A stretch of 64,000 nt of DNA from Mycobacterium pinniadriaticum (GTDB lineage: Bacteria > Actinomycetota > Actinomycetes > Mycobacteriales > Mycobacteriaceae), in assembly GCF_026242045.1 (NCBI RefSeq), contig NZ_JAPJDO010000005.1:124001-188000 (forward strand), read 5' to 3'. Made by a program: the position numbers and the translations under genes. The notes beneath the pieces were generated by a model. It ran no database searches, was not told where the DNA came from, and saw only the letters and a list, made by a program, of their open reading frames with translations. Below are positions 1-11,603 of the stretch, one piece after another; position 1 is the first letter of the stretch; every line of letters begins with the position of its first letter.

Positions 1-1
1 A

Positions 2-1375
2 ACCTCGGAAAACGAGGCCGACAGGTACGACACCGTCGACATACCGGTGGAGTCCGCGGACGGCGCGCCCTACACGCTCACCTTCCAGATTCAAATCATC
101 GATGGGACGAACAGCGCGCCGACGGTGTCCAACACCGTGGGCAGCCCCGACGCGCTGGGCGTGGTGCGCGGCACCCTCAACGGCAGCGACTCCGACGGTG
201 ACACGTTGACCTACTCGCTGGTCAGCTCGTCGGTCAACGGTCTGACCGGCAACTCCGGCTATACCAAGAACGGTGCCAGCAACGGCGGCATCGTCACGCT
301 CGACTCGACGACGGGCGCCGTCACCTACGTGTCGACGTCGACGGCTGGTACCTCGCAGAGCTTCCAGGTGCAGGTCTCCGATGGCCACGGCGGCAACACC
401 ATCACGACTGTCACGGTGTCGAACACCGCGTCGATCACCCCGGCCAACGTCGACACCTCGACGCTGAACGTCGTCACCGGTTCGGTGCCGGTCCCAACCA
501 ACGACACCGGAATGTTCACCAGCTACGCGCTAGGCTCCAGCCCGTCGAAGGGCACCGTGACGTCGTTCGACCCGACCACCGGCGCCTTCACCTACGTCCG
601 CAACTCGAATCTGGGACACACCACCTCGGCCGACGACGTGGTCACGGTGATCGCCACCGACGCCAACGGGCGCACGGTGAGCCTGAGTCTGGCTGTCACA
701 CCGACGATCGCCAACGCCGCGCCCACCGCCACTGTCACCACGGCACCGACCGTCGGGACACTCAGCGGGACCGTCCAGACGAGTACCGGAAAGATCACCG
801 CGAGCGACACGGATGGCGACACTCTCACCTACAGCGCCAGCGGGCTGGCAAGCGGTGCGTCTGTGAGCTTCGGCTCGGACGGGAGCTTCACCTACACCAC
901 CGATATAGCGACGGCCATCCGCCACGCGGCCGCGAAGGTCGGGGCATCTGCGGCCGACAAGAACCAGACGTTCACCGTGACCGTCAGCGACGGATTCGGA
1001 GGCAGCACCGATGTCGTGGTGACCGTGCCCATCTACGCGGTCAACACCGCGCCGACGATCTCGGGCGGTACCACGGCGAGCTTCTTCGGACTGTCTCCGA
1101 CGGTGACGTCGATCGCGGTATACGACGCGGATGGGGACAATTCCGGTGGCAGCGTGTATTCCGGAGGCGCCGGGTACACCATCACCAGCGGGTTCAACTT
1201 CGTCTACCTGGGCAACCAGCAAACCTTGGGAACCAGCTCGATCAATGCCCAGTCTGCGACCACGAACTACTCTGGCAAGACAGTCACGCTCACCGTCTAC
1301 GACGGCTACCACAACGTGGTCAACGGTGTGGTTCAGGCAACGCCGAGCAGTGCGAGCAAGTCCTGGACGTTCTAG
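2..1375 (+). CDS. Ig-like/VCBS repeat surface protein, 3' end only
   Basis: The frame is open to the left edge of the window, so this is the C-terminal part of a longer protein and its start is not visible. It is built of degenerate repeats of about 100 residues. Each begins N-x-APT, carries an acidic D-x-DGDTLTY core and ends in (V/T)VSDG-GG, a pattern of VCBS/cadherin-like beta-sandwich repeats. Clear units start near nucleotides 110 and 710; a degenerate last unit starts near 1045 and ends in an aromatic SWTF tail. The composition is rich in Thr, Ser, Gly, Asp and Val with almost no Lys and no Cys, as in secreted or surface adhesion-type proteins. The function is inferred only from the repeat class. 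The gene converges on mgtE with an 84-bp gap in which I see no clear terminator. Confidence 0.8.
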   Translation, partial: TSENEADRYDTVDIPVESADGAPYTLTFQIQIIDGTNSAPTVSNTVGSPDALGVVRGTLNGSDSDGDTLTYSLVSSSVNGLTGNSGYTKNGASNGGIVTLDSTTGAVTYVSTSTAGTSQSFQVQVSDGHGGNTITTVTVSNTASITPANVDTSTLNVVTGSVPVPTNDTGMFTSYALGSSPSKGTVTSFDPTTGAFTYVRNSNLGHTTSADDVVTVIATDANGRTVSLSLAVTPTIANAAPTATVTTAPTVGTLSGTVQTSTGKITASDTDGDTLTYSASGLASGASVSFGSDGSFTYTTDIATAIRHAAAKVGASAADKNQTFTVTVSDGFGGSTDVVVTVPIYAVNTAPTISGGTTASFFGLSPTVTSIAVYDADGDNSGGSVYSGGAGYTITSGFNFVYLGNQQTLGTSSINAQSATTNYSGKTVTLTVYDGYHNVVNGVVQATPSSASKSWTF

Positions 1376-1459
1376 CGGTGTTGTGATCAACGGCTTGGTC
1401 ACCCGAATGCTGGCCCGTGACAGTAAGACTCACCCGATCACGCGCAGCTGGCCCGGTCT

Positions 1460-2845
1460 TCACAGCCCCGCGAGCTGGGGCAGCGTCGCATGGGCGATCA
1501 GGAAGTAGATGATCAACCCGGTGCCGTCGACGATGGTTGCGATCATCGGCGCCGACACGACAGCGGGATCCACCCGGCACTTCTTCAGCAGCAGCGGCAG
1601 GATCGAAGAGACCAGAGCCGACCACAGCACGATCGCGGCGACCGTCAGCGAGACCGTGATGGTGACCTGTGGGCCGACGCCGAGGGTCCACGCCCGGACA
1701 ATGGCGGCGGCGGCCATCGTCAGCGCGACGAGAAAGCCCGTCGACATTTCCTTGGCCAGCACCCGCGGTAGGTCGCGAAGCCGCACCTGTCCGGTTCCCA
1801 TCGCCCGCACCAGTGTCGTGGTGATCTGGGTACCGGTGTTGCCGCCGGTGCCGATCAGAAGCGGGATGAAGAATGCCAGCGCGACGACGGCCTCCATCTC
1901 GTCTTCGAACGCTCGCAGCACCGTACCGGTGTAGGCCTCGGCCACGAACAACACCAGCAGCCAGACAATCCGCTTGCGCCACAGCCGAAATGGAGACGCG
2001 CGAAGGTAGGGGACCTCGAGAGGTTCCGAGCCGCCCTGGCGTTCGGCGTCGCGGGTCGCTTCGGTTTCGATGATATCGGCGGCCGCGTCGGCGGTGAGAA
2101 CCCCGAGCAGCCTGCGCTGATCGTCGACCACCGGCAGCGCGGCCAGGTCGTAGTCGACCAGCGACTGGGCTGCCTGCTCGGCATCGACCAGGGGACGCAC
2201 CCAGACGGGATCGGCACTGCTCAACTCCGAGACGGTCTGGTCGGGCTGGGCCAGCACCAGATCCTGGAATTCCAGGAAGCCGATGAGCCGGCGGTCCGCA
2301 TCGGTGACATAGATCAGCGCACCGACCCGCGCCCTGCCGCGCACCTGGGTGCTCTGCGTGCGGACCAGGGTCTCCGCCTCCGCCGCGGTGATCGTGTCCG
2401 GGATGGTGAACACATCGGGGAGCATGTGCGCGGCCACCGAGGTCGGCGGCCAGCGCAGCAGTTCCCGCAGGGCCTGCGCCTGCGGCTCGCTGATCCGGTC
2501 GAACAGCTGTTCACGGGTCGGATCCGGCAGGCGCCGCAGAATTTCGGCCGCTTCGTCGCTTTCGATGGCTTCCAGCCACCGGGCCGACTGTGCGGCGTCC
2601 GCCGATTGCACGATGCGGGTCGCCAGATCGGGGTCGACCGTACCGATCAGGTCGGGGCCGGTCCGCGAATCGAGCAGCGATACGAAGCCGGCGAGTTTAT
2701 CCCTGGACATCGCGCCGACCTGGCGGCTGCGCTCCACCGAGCCAACCGAACGCAGCCATTGATCGACAGCCGAAGCGGAATCCAACTGAGTTGCCCGAAC
2801 CGGCAGAACGCCCAGCACACCGACATCGACACCAGATCCCTGCAT
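1460..2845 (-). CDS. mgtE: MgtE-type magnesium transporter
   Basis: This is a Mg2+ channel/transporter of the inner membrane, 461 aa with the chosen start, the usual mycobacterial size. Order of parts: an N-terminal superhelical MgtE domain (about 45-135), two CBS domains (about 140-265) that sense cytosolic Mg2+ in characterised MgtE proteins, then five hydrophobic helices from about residue 293. The conserved P-x-x-x-G-x-GGN-x-G-x-Q membrane motif lies near 328-340. The frame stays open upstream to 3124, but that stretch is Arg-rich with no family similarity. I chose ATG 2845 because a GAGGG motif lies five bases upstream; ATG 2857 is the alternative. It diverges from ribBA. No M-box-like leader was recognised. 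Confidence 0.9.
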   Translation of the reverse strand: MQGSGVDVGVLGVLPVRATQLDSASAVDQWLRSVGSVERSRQVGAMSRDKLAGFVSLLDSRTGPDLIGTVDPDLATRIVQSADAAQSARWLEAIESDEAAEILRRLPDPTREQLFDRISEPQAQALRELLRWPPTSVAAHMLPDVFTIPDTITAAEAETLVRTQSTQVRGRARVGALIYVTDADRRLIGFLEFQDLVLAQPDQTVSELSSADPVWVRPLVDAEQAAQSLVDYDLAALPVVDDQRRLLGVLTADAAADIIETEATRDAERQGGSEPLEVPYLRASPFRLWRKRIVWLLVLFVAEAYTGTVLRAFEDEMEAVVALAFFIPLLIGTGGNTGTQITTTLVRAMGTGQVRLRDLPRVLAKEMSTGFLVALTMAAAAIVRAWTLGVGPQVTITVSLTVAAIVLWSALVSSILPLLLKKCRVDPAVVSAPMIATIVDGTGLIIYFLIAHATLPQLAGL

Positions 2846-3183
2846 CGCAACCCTCATTCCTGGCTTCGGACCTCGCTTTCGGCACGGCCAGCGTAGCCAC
2901 GACCAGCGGATACGGCGGGCCCCAACCGGACGTCGGCGGCGATCGCGCAGGGCGGTGCACGCAGAGTTCATCTGCGGTTCACCTCGCTGGTCCGTCCTGT
3001 CGCCTACGTCACACCGCCCCGGTCGGGTCGGGCGGCCGGTGTCACCTGGCCTGCGGATATCGGTGACCGGTGATGTTGGGCGGCTGAGCGGCGGACCGCT
3101 GAACAGGACGGGCAATAGGAGCACATCCGCGGTGGTTCATACTGTCTACAGCAGTATCGGGCAGATATGGGCAGGCGGCGAGG
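2846..3183. other. Intergenic region between mgtE and ribBA
   Basis: This 338-bp divergent spacer has no convincing gene. Near ribBA it holds an inverted repeat, ATACTG at 3139-3144 and CAGTAT at 3152-3157 with a 7-nt loop, about 26 bp before the ribBA start. A second weak pair, GTCACC/GGTGAC, lies about 100 bp further upstream. I see no FMN riboswitch signature. The promoters of both genes should lie here, but I cannot place them with confidence. Confidence 0.5.
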
Positions 3184-5389
<2,206 letters not shown>

Positions 5390-5403
<14 letters not shown>

Positions 5404-5881
5404 GCCGCATCATCACTTCGTGCTGGCCGCCGTCGGTGGGTACCTCGGTGAATCCGAGACCTTCGTAGACGGCGCGCGCCGCGACGTTGTCGGGGGCCAT
5501 CCGCAGTGTCACCGTGCGCACCCGCCGCCGGCGCGCCCAGTCCAGCGCCGCAGCCACCAGCCTGCGGCCGAGCCCACGCCCCCGCGCCGCGGGGTCGAGC
5601 CACAGGGAGTACAGGTAGGCGACCTCCTCACTCTGCTGGTAGGCGGCGACCATGCCGACGGGCCGGCCCGCCAGGACCGCCACGAACTGCGCGTGGTCGC
5701 GCAGCCTCCGGCGCCAGGCGGTGGGGGTGAGGGCGGCCTCGGTGAGGTATTGCCGGTCCGCGGTGCCGAAGGCATCGCTGAGCGCCCGCAGCCGAAGCTC
5801 GGCGAACTGTTCCCAGTCCGACTCGGTGAGGCGAGTGATGCGTGCTGCGGGCACGCAACCGACGGTAACCCTTGTCGGCAT
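5390..5881 (-). CDS. GNAT-family N-acetyltransferase
   Basis: This 163-aa single-domain GNAT enzyme should transfer an acyl group from acyl-CoA to an amine of unknown substrate. The acetyl-CoA pyrophosphate-binding motif is visible as ARGRGLGRRLV (about 99-109), preceded by the LYSLWLDP strand, and the C-terminal NVAARAVYEGLGF motif is present. The frame runs further upstream to 6397, but that part is antisense to uvrC. The ATG at 5881 leaves 18 bp to the divergent uvrC start; a GTG at 5854 is an alternative. The 3' end overlaps the convergent PH-like gene by 14 bp. Confidence 0.85.
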
Positions 5882-5887
5882 CGCGAC

Positions 5888-5893
5888 TAACCT
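5888..5893 (+). promoter_or_regulatory. -10 hexamer of leaderless uvrC promoter
   Basis: TAACCT fits the TANNNT -10 and is followed by six bases and then the uvrC GTG at 5900, the spacing of a leaderless transcript. It lies in the 18-bp gap to the divergent GNAT gene. Confidence 0.6.
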
Positions 5894-5899
5894 GGGATC

Positions 5900-7924
5900 G
5901 TGCCCGATCCAGCGACGTACCGCCCGGCGCCCGGGTCGATTCCGGTCGAACCGGGGGTCTATCGGTTCCGGGATCCGCACGGCCGAGTGATCTACGTCGG
6001 CAAGGCCAAGAGTCTGCGCAGCCGGTTGACGTCCTACTTCCAGGACATCTCCGCGCTGCATCCCCGCACCCGGCAGATGGTGACGACCGCGGCCAAGGTC
6101 GAGTGGACGGTGGTCAACACCGAGGTCGAGGCGCTGCAGCTGGAATACAACTGGATCAAGGAGTTCGACCCGCGGTTCAACGTCCGGTACCGCGACGACA
6201 AGTCCTACCCGGTGCTGGCCGTCACGCTCAACGATGAATACCCGAGGCTGTTCGTCTACCGCGGGCCGCGCCGCAAGGGTGTGCGCTACTTCGGCCCGTA
6301 TTCGCACGCCTGGGCCATTCGGGAGACCCTCGATCTGCTGACCCGGGTGTTTCCCGCGCGGACCTGCTCGGCCGGAGTGTTCAAGCGGCACAGTCAAATC
6401 GAGCGCCCGTGCCTACTGGGTTACATCGACAAATGCTCGGCGCCGTGCATCGGCAGGGTCAGCGCAGACGAGCACCGCAGGGTCGTCGAGGACTTTTGCG
6501 ACTTCCTGTCGGGCAAGACCGACCGTTTCGCCCGCGAGCTGGAACAGCGGATGAACGCCGCATCCGCTGAGCTCGACTTCGAGCGGGCCGCCCGGCTGCG
6601 CGACGACATCGCAGCCCTCAAGCGGGCATTGGAGAAGCAGGCCGTGGTGCTCGGCGACGGCACCGACGCCGACGTCGTCGCCTTCGCCGACGACGAACTG
6701 GAGGCCGCCGTGCAGGTCTTTCACGTCCGTGGCGGGCGGGTGCGCGGCCAGCGCGGCTGGGTGGTCGAAAAGCCCGGCGATCCCGGCGATTCCGGCCAGG
6801 CGGAACTGGTCGAGCAATTCCTCACCCAGTTCTATGGGGCTGAAGCTGAATTGGGCGGCCCGCCCGGGGCCGAATTGAGCGGGGCGGCAGACGAATCCAC
6901 CAATCCCGTGCCGCGCGAGGTGCTGGTGCCTCACCTGCCGCCCGATGCCGACGAGCTGGCCGAATGGCTGTCGTCGCTGCGCGGGTCGCGGGTGGCGCTC
7001 CGGGTGCCGCAACGCGGCGACAAGAAAGCACTGGCGGAGACCGTGCATCGCAACGCCGAGGAGGCACTGCAGCAGCACAAGCTCAAGCGTGCCGGCGATT
7101 TCACCGCCAGATCTGCTGCGCTGCAGAACATTCAGGAGTCTCTGGGGCTGGCCGATGCGCCGTTGCGGATCGAGTGCGTCGACATCAGTCACGTTCAGGG
7201 CACCGACGTGGTGGCCTCCCTGGTGGTGTTCGAAGACGGGCTGCCGCGCAAATCCGACTATCGGCATTTCGCGATCCGGGAGGCCGCTGGTGCGGGCCGC
7301 TCCGACGACGTCGCCTCGATCGCGGAGGTGACCCGCCGCCGTTTCACCCGCCACGTCCACGAGCAGCAGCAGTCGCTTGACGAACTGACCGCAGAAGGCA
7401 AATCCCGCAAGTTCGCCTATCCGCCCAACCTGTACGTCGTCGACGGCGGCGCCCCCCAGGTCAATGCCGCCCAGGCCGTGCTCGATGACCTCGGCGTCAC
7501 CGATGTCGCGGTGATCGGTCTGGCCAAGCGGCTCGAGGAGGTGTGGGTGCCCGCCGAGCCGGACCCGCTCATTTTCCCGCGCAACAGTGAGGGCCTCTAT
7601 CTTCTGCAGCGGGTCCGCGACGAGGCCCATCGGTTTGCCATCACCTACCATCGCAGCAAGCGGTCCAAGCGGATGACGGCTTCGGCACTGGACGCGGTGC
7701 GCGGGCTGGGGGAAGTCCGGCGCAAGGCGCTGGTGACTCATTTCGGATCGCTGGCCCGGCTGCGTGAGGCCAGTGTCGAGGAGATCACCGCGGTGCCCGG
7801 GATCGGGACCGCGACCGCCGCCGCAGTGCTGGAAGCGCTAGGCGTGACGGTGGATTCGGCGGGATCGGCTGCGCAGGGCGGGCCCGTCCGCGAAGATCAG
7901 TCTGCTGAACAGGCGACGCGATGA
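5900..7924 (+). CDS. uvrC: UvrABC excinuclease subunit C
   Basis: UvrC makes both incisions around a DNA lesion in nucleotide excision repair after damage loading by UvrA/UvrB. The 674-aa protein has an N-terminal GIY-YIG nuclease domain ([18 protein letters not shown], about 14-90) for the 3' cut. A Cys-containing region [13 protein letters not shown] follows, then a UVR motif near 205-240 for UvrB contact. The RNase H-like domain ([20 protein letters not shown] and [13 protein letters not shown]) makes the 5' cut, and C-terminal helix-hairpin-helix motifs follow ([18 protein letters not shown]). The GTG has a leaderless -10. It heads the uvrC-rapZ-yvcK-whiA run; its stop overlaps the rapZ start (ATGA). 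Confidence 0.97.
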   Translation: MPDPATYRPAPGSIPVEPGVYRFRDPHGRVIYVGKAKSLRSRLTSYFQDISALHPRTRQMVTTAAKVEWTVVNTEVEALQLEYNWIKEFDPRFNVRYRDDKSYPVLAVTLNDEYPRLFVYRGPRRKGVRYFGPYSHAWAIRETLDLLTRVFPARTCSAGVFKRHSQIERPCLLGYIDKCSAPCIGRVSADEHRRVVEDFCDFLSGKTDRFARELEQRMNAASAELDFERAARLRDDIAALKRALEKQAVVLGDGTDADVVAFADDELEAAVQVFHVRGGRVRGQRGWVVEKPGDPGDSGQAELVEQFLTQFYGAEAELGGPPGAELSGAADESTNPVPREVLVPHLPPDADELAEWLSSLRGSRVALRVPQRGDKKALAETVHRNAEEALQQHKLKRAGDFTARSAALQNIQESLGLADAPLRIECVDISHVQGTDVVASLVVFEDGLPRKSDYRHFAIREAAGAGRSDDVASIAEVTRRRFTRHVHEQQQSLDELTAEGKSRKFAYPPNLYVVDGGAPQVNAAQAVLDDLGVTDVAVIGLAKRLEEVWVPAEPDPLIFPRNSEGLYLLQRVRDEAHRFAITYHRSKRSKRMTASALDAVRGLGEVRRKALVTHFGSLARLREASVEEITAVPGIGTATAAAVLEALGVTVDSAGSAAQGGPVREDQSAEQATR

Positions 7925-8838
7925 CAGATCACAGCACAGGCGAAGACATGCGCACCGGCCAGACCGGCGAGGAATCGGGTATCGACGTGGTGCTGGTGAC
8001 GGGCCTGTCCGGGGCCGGCCGGGGAACCGCAGCCAAGGTGCTCGAGGACCTGGGCTGGTACGTGGCCGACAACCTCCCACCCGAGCTCATCGCCCGGATG
8101 GTGGACTTCGGCCTGGCCGCCGGCTCACGGATCACCCAGCTGGCGGTGGTGATGGACGTGCGCTCCCGCGGGTTCACCGGCGACCTGGATTGGGTGCGCA
8201 ACGAGCTGGCGACACGGGACATTCATCCGAGGGTGCTGTTCATGGAGGCCTCCGACGACATCCTGGTTCGCCGCTACGAGAACAACCGCCGGAGTCATCC
8301 GCTGCAAGGCAATCAGACGCTTGCGGAGGGGATTGCCGCGGAACGGGCCATGCTGGCGCCGGTGCGTGCGTCGGCTGACCTGGTCATCGACACATCGACA
8401 CTGTCGGTGCGTGCTTTACGGGAGGGCATCGAGCGGGCCTTCGGTGGGGAGACCGTCGCGCAGACGAGCGTGACGGTCGAGTCGTTCGGTTTCAAGTACG
8501 GCCTGCCGATGGACGCCGACATGGTGATGGACGTCCGGTTCCTGCCCAACCCGCACTGGGTCGACGAGCTCCGTCCGCATACCGGCCAGCACGCCGCGGT
8601 CCGTGACTACGTCCTGAGCCAACCCGGTGCCGCGGAGTTCCTGCAGACCTACCATCAGCTGCTGAGACTCGTCGTCGACGGCTACAGCCGGGAAGGGAAG
8701 CGATACATGACGGTGGCCATCGGCTGCACGGGCGGTAAGCATCGCAGTGTCGCCATGGCCGAGGCGCTGGCCGGGCTGCTGGAGCACAACGAGAAGCTGT
8801 CGGTCCGGGTGCTGCACCGCGATCTGGGTCGCGAATGA
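7921..8838 (+). CDS. rapZ: RapZ/YvcJ-family nucleotide-binding protein
   Basis: The 305-aa protein matches the RapZ/YvcJ family: an N-terminal P-loop domain and a C-terminal domain with [25 protein letters not shown] and [11 protein letters not shown]. In Escherichia coli RapZ is an adaptor steering a small RNA to RNase E; in Gram-positives the role is less clear. The Walker A loop (about residues 28-37) reads [10 protein letters not shown], with Arg where the canonical Lys would be; from memory the M. tuberculosis orthologue Rv1421 has the same change. The gene overlaps uvrC and yvcK by four bases each, so translational coupling is likely. Confidence 0.92.
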   Translation: MTDHSTGEDMRTGQTGEESGIDVVLVTGLSGAGRGTAAKVLEDLGWYVADNLPPELIARMVDFGLAAGSRITQLAVVMDVRSRGFTGDLDWVRNELATRDIHPRVLFMEASDDILVRRYENNRRSHPLQGNQTLAEGIAAERAMLAPVRASADLVIDTSTLSVRALREGIERAFGGETVAQTSVTVESFGFKYGLPMDADMVMDVRFLPNPHWVDELRPHTGQHAAVRDYVLSQPGAAEFLQTYHQLLRLVVDGYSREGKRYMTVAIGCTGGKHRSVAMAEALAGLLEHNEKLSVRVLHRDLGRE

Positions 8839-9896
8839 CACGTATCGTCGCTCTTGGTGGTGGGCACGGTTTGTACGCAACGCTGTCCGCGGCGCGCCGA
8901 CTGACCCCACACGTCACCGCGGTGGTGACCGTGGCCGATGACGGTGGATCCTCCGGGCGGTTGCGCAGCGAACTCGACATCATTCCCCCCGGTGACTTGC
9001 GAATGGCCTTGGCTGCGTTGGCCTCTGACAGTCCCCATGGCCGGCTGTGGGCCACCATCCTGCAACACCGGTTCGGGGGCAGCGGCGCCCTGGCCGGACA
9101 CCCCATCGGCAACCTGATGCTGGCCGGTCTCAACGAGCTGCTGGCCGACCCGGTGGCCGCGCTCGACGAAATCGGCCGCATCCTTGGGGTCAAGGGCAGG
9201 GTCCTGCCGATGTGCCCGATCGCGCTGCAGATCGAAGCCGACGTGTCCGGCCTCGACGAGGACCCCCGGATGAGCCGGGTGATCCGCGGCCAGGTCGCGG
9301 TGGCGACCACCCCCGGCAAAGTGCGGCGGGTGCGCCTGCTGCCGGGTGACCCACCCGCCACCCGCCAGGCGATCGACGCCATCATGACCGCCGATCTGGT
9401 GGTGCTCGGGCCGGGCTCCTGGTTCACCAGTGTGATCCCGCACGTGCTGGTGCCGGACTTGGCGACCGCGTTGAAAACCACCGCGGCACGACGGGCTCTG
9501 GTGCTGAACCTGGCCGCCGAGCCGGGGGAGACCGCCGGTTTCTCCACGGAGCGCCATCTGCACGTGCTCGCTCAGCACGCGCCGGGTTTCGCGATCGACG
9601 AGATCGTCGTGGATGCCGCCCGTGTCCCGTCTGACCGGGAGCGTGACCAACTCCGGCGTACCGCAAGCCTGCTGGAAGCTTCAGTTCGGTTTGCTGACGT
9701 CTCCAGACCTGGTACACCTTTACATGACCCGGCGAAGCTGGCCGCAGCGCTTGACGGCGTGCGCACCCGGAAGGCGGTCCCCGCGGCGACTTCCCTACCG
9801 TCGGCTGCTTCGATGCAAGCCGGAGGGACTCGACAGGGGGATGGGGTGCAGGGACCTGCTGGCAACGGACCGAGAGGTGACGACCCGTGGCGATGA
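8835..9896 (+). CDS. yvcK: YvcK/CuvA-family gluconeogenesis and morphology factor
   Basis: This 353-aa protein belongs to the CofD-like/YvcK family that binds UDP-sugars and supports growth on gluconeogenic carbon and correct cell-wall placement; the M. tuberculosis orthologue Rv1422 is called CuvA. Visible motifs are [12 protein letters not shown] at the N terminus, [11 protein letters not shown], the [12 protein letters not shown] stretch and [17 protein letters not shown]. The ATG overlaps the rapZ stop by four bases and the 3' end overlaps whiA by ten, so rapZ-yvcK-whiA is one translational unit as in most Gram-positives. The last 60 residues are low-complexity. Confidence 0.93.
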   Translation: MTRIVALGGGHGLYATLSAARRLTPHVTAVVTVADDGGSSGRLRSELDIIPPGDLRMALAALASDSPHGRLWATILQHRFGGSGALAGHPIGNLMLAGLNELLADPVAALDEIGRILGVKGRVLPMCPIALQIEADVSGLDEDPRMSRVIRGQVAVATTPGKVRRVRLLPGDPPATRQAIDAIMTADLVVLGPGSWFTSVIPHVLVPDLATALKTTAARRALVLNLAAEPGETAGFSTERHLHVLAQHAPGFAIDEIVVDAARVPSDRERDQLRRTASLLEASVRFADVSRPGTPLHDPAKLAAALDGVRTRKAVPAATSLPSAASMQAGGTRQGDGVQGPAGNGPRGDDPWR

Positions 9897-10870
9897 CTGC
9901 CGAGGTGAAGGACGAACTCAGCCGGTTGGCGGTCAATTCCGTGTCTGCGCGCCGCGCGGAGGTGGCCTCGCTGTTGCGCTTCGCCGGTGGTCTGCACATC
10001 GTGTCGGGCCGGGTGGTGGTCGAGGCCGAGGTCGATCTGGGCATCATCGCCCGGCGGCTGCGCAAGGACATCTACGACCTGTACGGGTACAACGCGGTTG
10101 TGCACGTGCTGTCGGCCAGTGGCATCCGCAAGAGCACCCGATATCTGGTACGGGTCGCCAAGGACGGTGAGGCGCTGGCTCGCCAGACCGGCCTGTTGGA
10201 CATGCGCGGCCGGCCGGTGCGGGGACTGCCCGCCCAGGTTGTCGGCGGCAGCGTGGGCGACGCCGAGGCGGCGTGGCGGGGTGCTTTCCTGGCGCACGGC
10301 TCGCTCACCGAGCCGGGGCGGTCGTCGGCACTCGAAGTCAGTTGTCCCGGACCGGAAGCCGCGCTGGCACTGGTCGGTGCCGCCCGCCGGCTCGGGGTGA
10401 GCGCGAAGGCGCGTGAGGTGCGGGGGACCGATCGGGTCGTGGTACGTGACGGGGAAGCCATCGGCGCGCTGCTCACCCGGATGGGTGCCCAGGACACCCG
10501 GTTGACGTGGGAGGAGCGGCGGATGCGCCGCGAGGTGCGCGCCACCGCCAACCGGCTGGCCAACTTCGACGACGCGAACCTGCGCCGCTCGGCCCGTGCC
10601 GCGGTGGCGGCCGCAGCCCGTGTGGAGCGGGCGTTGGAGATCCTGGCCGACACGGTGCCAGATCACCTGGCCGCCGCGGGCCGGCTTCGGGTCGAACACC
10701 GTCAGGCCTCGCTGGAGGAACTGGGCCGCCTGGCTGATCCGCCGATGACCAAAGACGCTGTGGCCGGTCGCATTCGGCGTCTGCTGTCGATGGCCGATCG
10801 TAAGGCGAAGCAGGACGGCGTTCCCGACACCGAGTCCGCCGTCACTCCGGATCTGCTCGAGGACGCTTAG
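9887..10870 (+). CDS. whiA: WhiA transcriptional regulator
   Basis: WhiA is a DNA-binding regulator of sporulation septation in Streptomyces and of cell division more widely. The protein is 327 aa, the usual actinobacterial length. The N-terminal part is a degenerate LAGLIDADG homing-endonuclease fold ([20 protein letters not shown]...). The C-terminal part is a sigma-like helix-turn-helix ([29 protein letters not shown]). GTG 9887 is used, with an in-frame ATG two codons later as alternative. The 3' end overlaps the convergent MOSC gene by four bases. Confidence 0.96.
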   Translation: MAMTAEVKDELSRLAVNSVSARRAEVASLLRFAGGLHIVSGRVVVEAEVDLGIIARRLRKDIYDLYGYNAVVHVLSASGIRKSTRYLVRVAKDGEALARQTGLLDMRGRPVRGLPAQVVGGSVGDAEAAWRGAFLAHGSLTEPGRSSALEVSCPGPEAALALVGAARRLGVSAKAREVRGTDRVVVRDGEAIGALLTRMGAQDTRLTWEERRMRREVRATANRLANFDDANLRRSARAAVAAAARVERALEILADTVPDHLAAAGRLRVEHRQASLEELGRLADPPMTKDAVAGRIRRLLSMADRKAKQDGVPDTESAVTPDLLEDA

Positions 10871-11532
10871 ATCGATTTGGCCACTCTTTTGGCTACAAAA
10901 GCCTTGAGTTCGGCGGAGAGCGCGTCGGCGGCGAGCAGCCGGGGCAGCAGGCTGGGATCCGACATCTTGGCGCGGTAGACGAGGCTGATCGTCACGTCGT
11001 GATCTCGCCGGTGTTCGACCTCGATGGCGTCGCCGGCACGAACGGGTCCCGGCGAGATGACCCGCAGATACGCGCCGGGTTGGCCGGCATCGGTGAACGT
11101 CTTGATCCAGCCGTCGATGCCCAGGAATCCCGCGAAGGTGCGGCACGGGGTGCGTGGGGCGGAGACTTCGAGCACCAGTCCCGCGCTACCGATCCGCCAG
11201 CGGTCACCGATGCGCGCTCCTGTGACGTCGATGCCGGAGGTGGTGAGGTTCTCGCCGAACATGCCGTTGGTCAGTGGCCGCGACAGCCGGGCCTGCCAGT
11301 CGTCGAGGTCCTCGCGGGCGTAGGCATATACGGCCTGGTCGTCACCGCCGTGCAGTTTCTGGTTGCCGATCGTGTCGCCGACCAGGCCGCTGCCGAGGCC
11401 TTCACGCATCGGCCCCGGGGCGCGCACCATCACCGCATCTGATGTGCCCGCCTTGTCGATGCCGGTCGGTTTCGACGGCACGTCCGGATTCGCGCGAACG
11501 CGGGCCAGATTGACCGACAGCACACTTGCCAT
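10867..11532 (-). CDS. MOSC-domain protein
   Basis: The 221-aa protein has the MOSC fold found at the C terminus of molybdenum cofactor sulfurase and in the YiiM family, which handles N-hydroxylated substrates with molybdenum cofactor. The key Cys lies in [15 protein letters not shown] (about 128-142), after the typical [12 protein letters not shown] and [13 protein letters not shown] segments. I chose ATG 11532 because TACCCT lies six bases upstream, as for a leaderless transcript; the GTG one codon earlier is possible. Physiological substrate unknown. It is convergent with whiA and divergent from the glycosyltransferase. Confidence 0.88.
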   Translation of the reverse strand: MASVLSVNLARVRANPDVPSKPTGIDKAGTSDAVMVRAPGPMREGLGSGLVGDTIGNQKLHGGDDQAVYAYAREDLDDWQARLSRPLTNGMFGENLTTSGIDVTGARIGDRWRIGSAGLVLEVSAPRTPCRTFAGFLGIDGWIKTFTDAGQPGAYLRVISPGPVRAGDAIEVEHRRDHDVTISLVYRAKMSDPSLLPRLLAADALSAELKAFVAKRVAKSI

Positions 11533-11538
11533 CACACC

Positions 11539-11544
11539 AGGGTA
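11539..11544 (-). promoter_or_regulatory. -10 hexamer of leaderless MOSC promoter
   Basis: On the minus strand TACCCT is followed by GGTGTG and the ATG at 11532, the six-base spacing of a leaderless mycobacterial start. Confidence 0.5.
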
Positions 11545-11590
11545 ATGGTGACGGAGCGGTCGAACCCACTCGGCCGCAATGCCGTTCTTC

Positions 11591-11596
11591 TATCAT
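11591..11596 (+). promoter_or_regulatory. -10 hexamer before the glycosyltransferase
   Basis: TATCAT is followed by seven bases and then a TTG at 11604, which would be the first codon of a leaderless message. A leaderless TTG start is unusual, so the assignment is tentative. Confidence 0.4.
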
Positions 11597-11603
11597 CGAA
11601 TCG

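Noticed and set aside
2858..3124. N-terminal extension of the mgtE frame
   Set aside because: Arg-rich sequence without family similarity; ATG 2845 with its GAGGG site gives the normal length.
2846..3183. FMN riboswitch or M-box in the mgtE-ribBA gap
   Set aside because: No recognisable conserved core of either class on either strand; only a short inverted repeat is visible.
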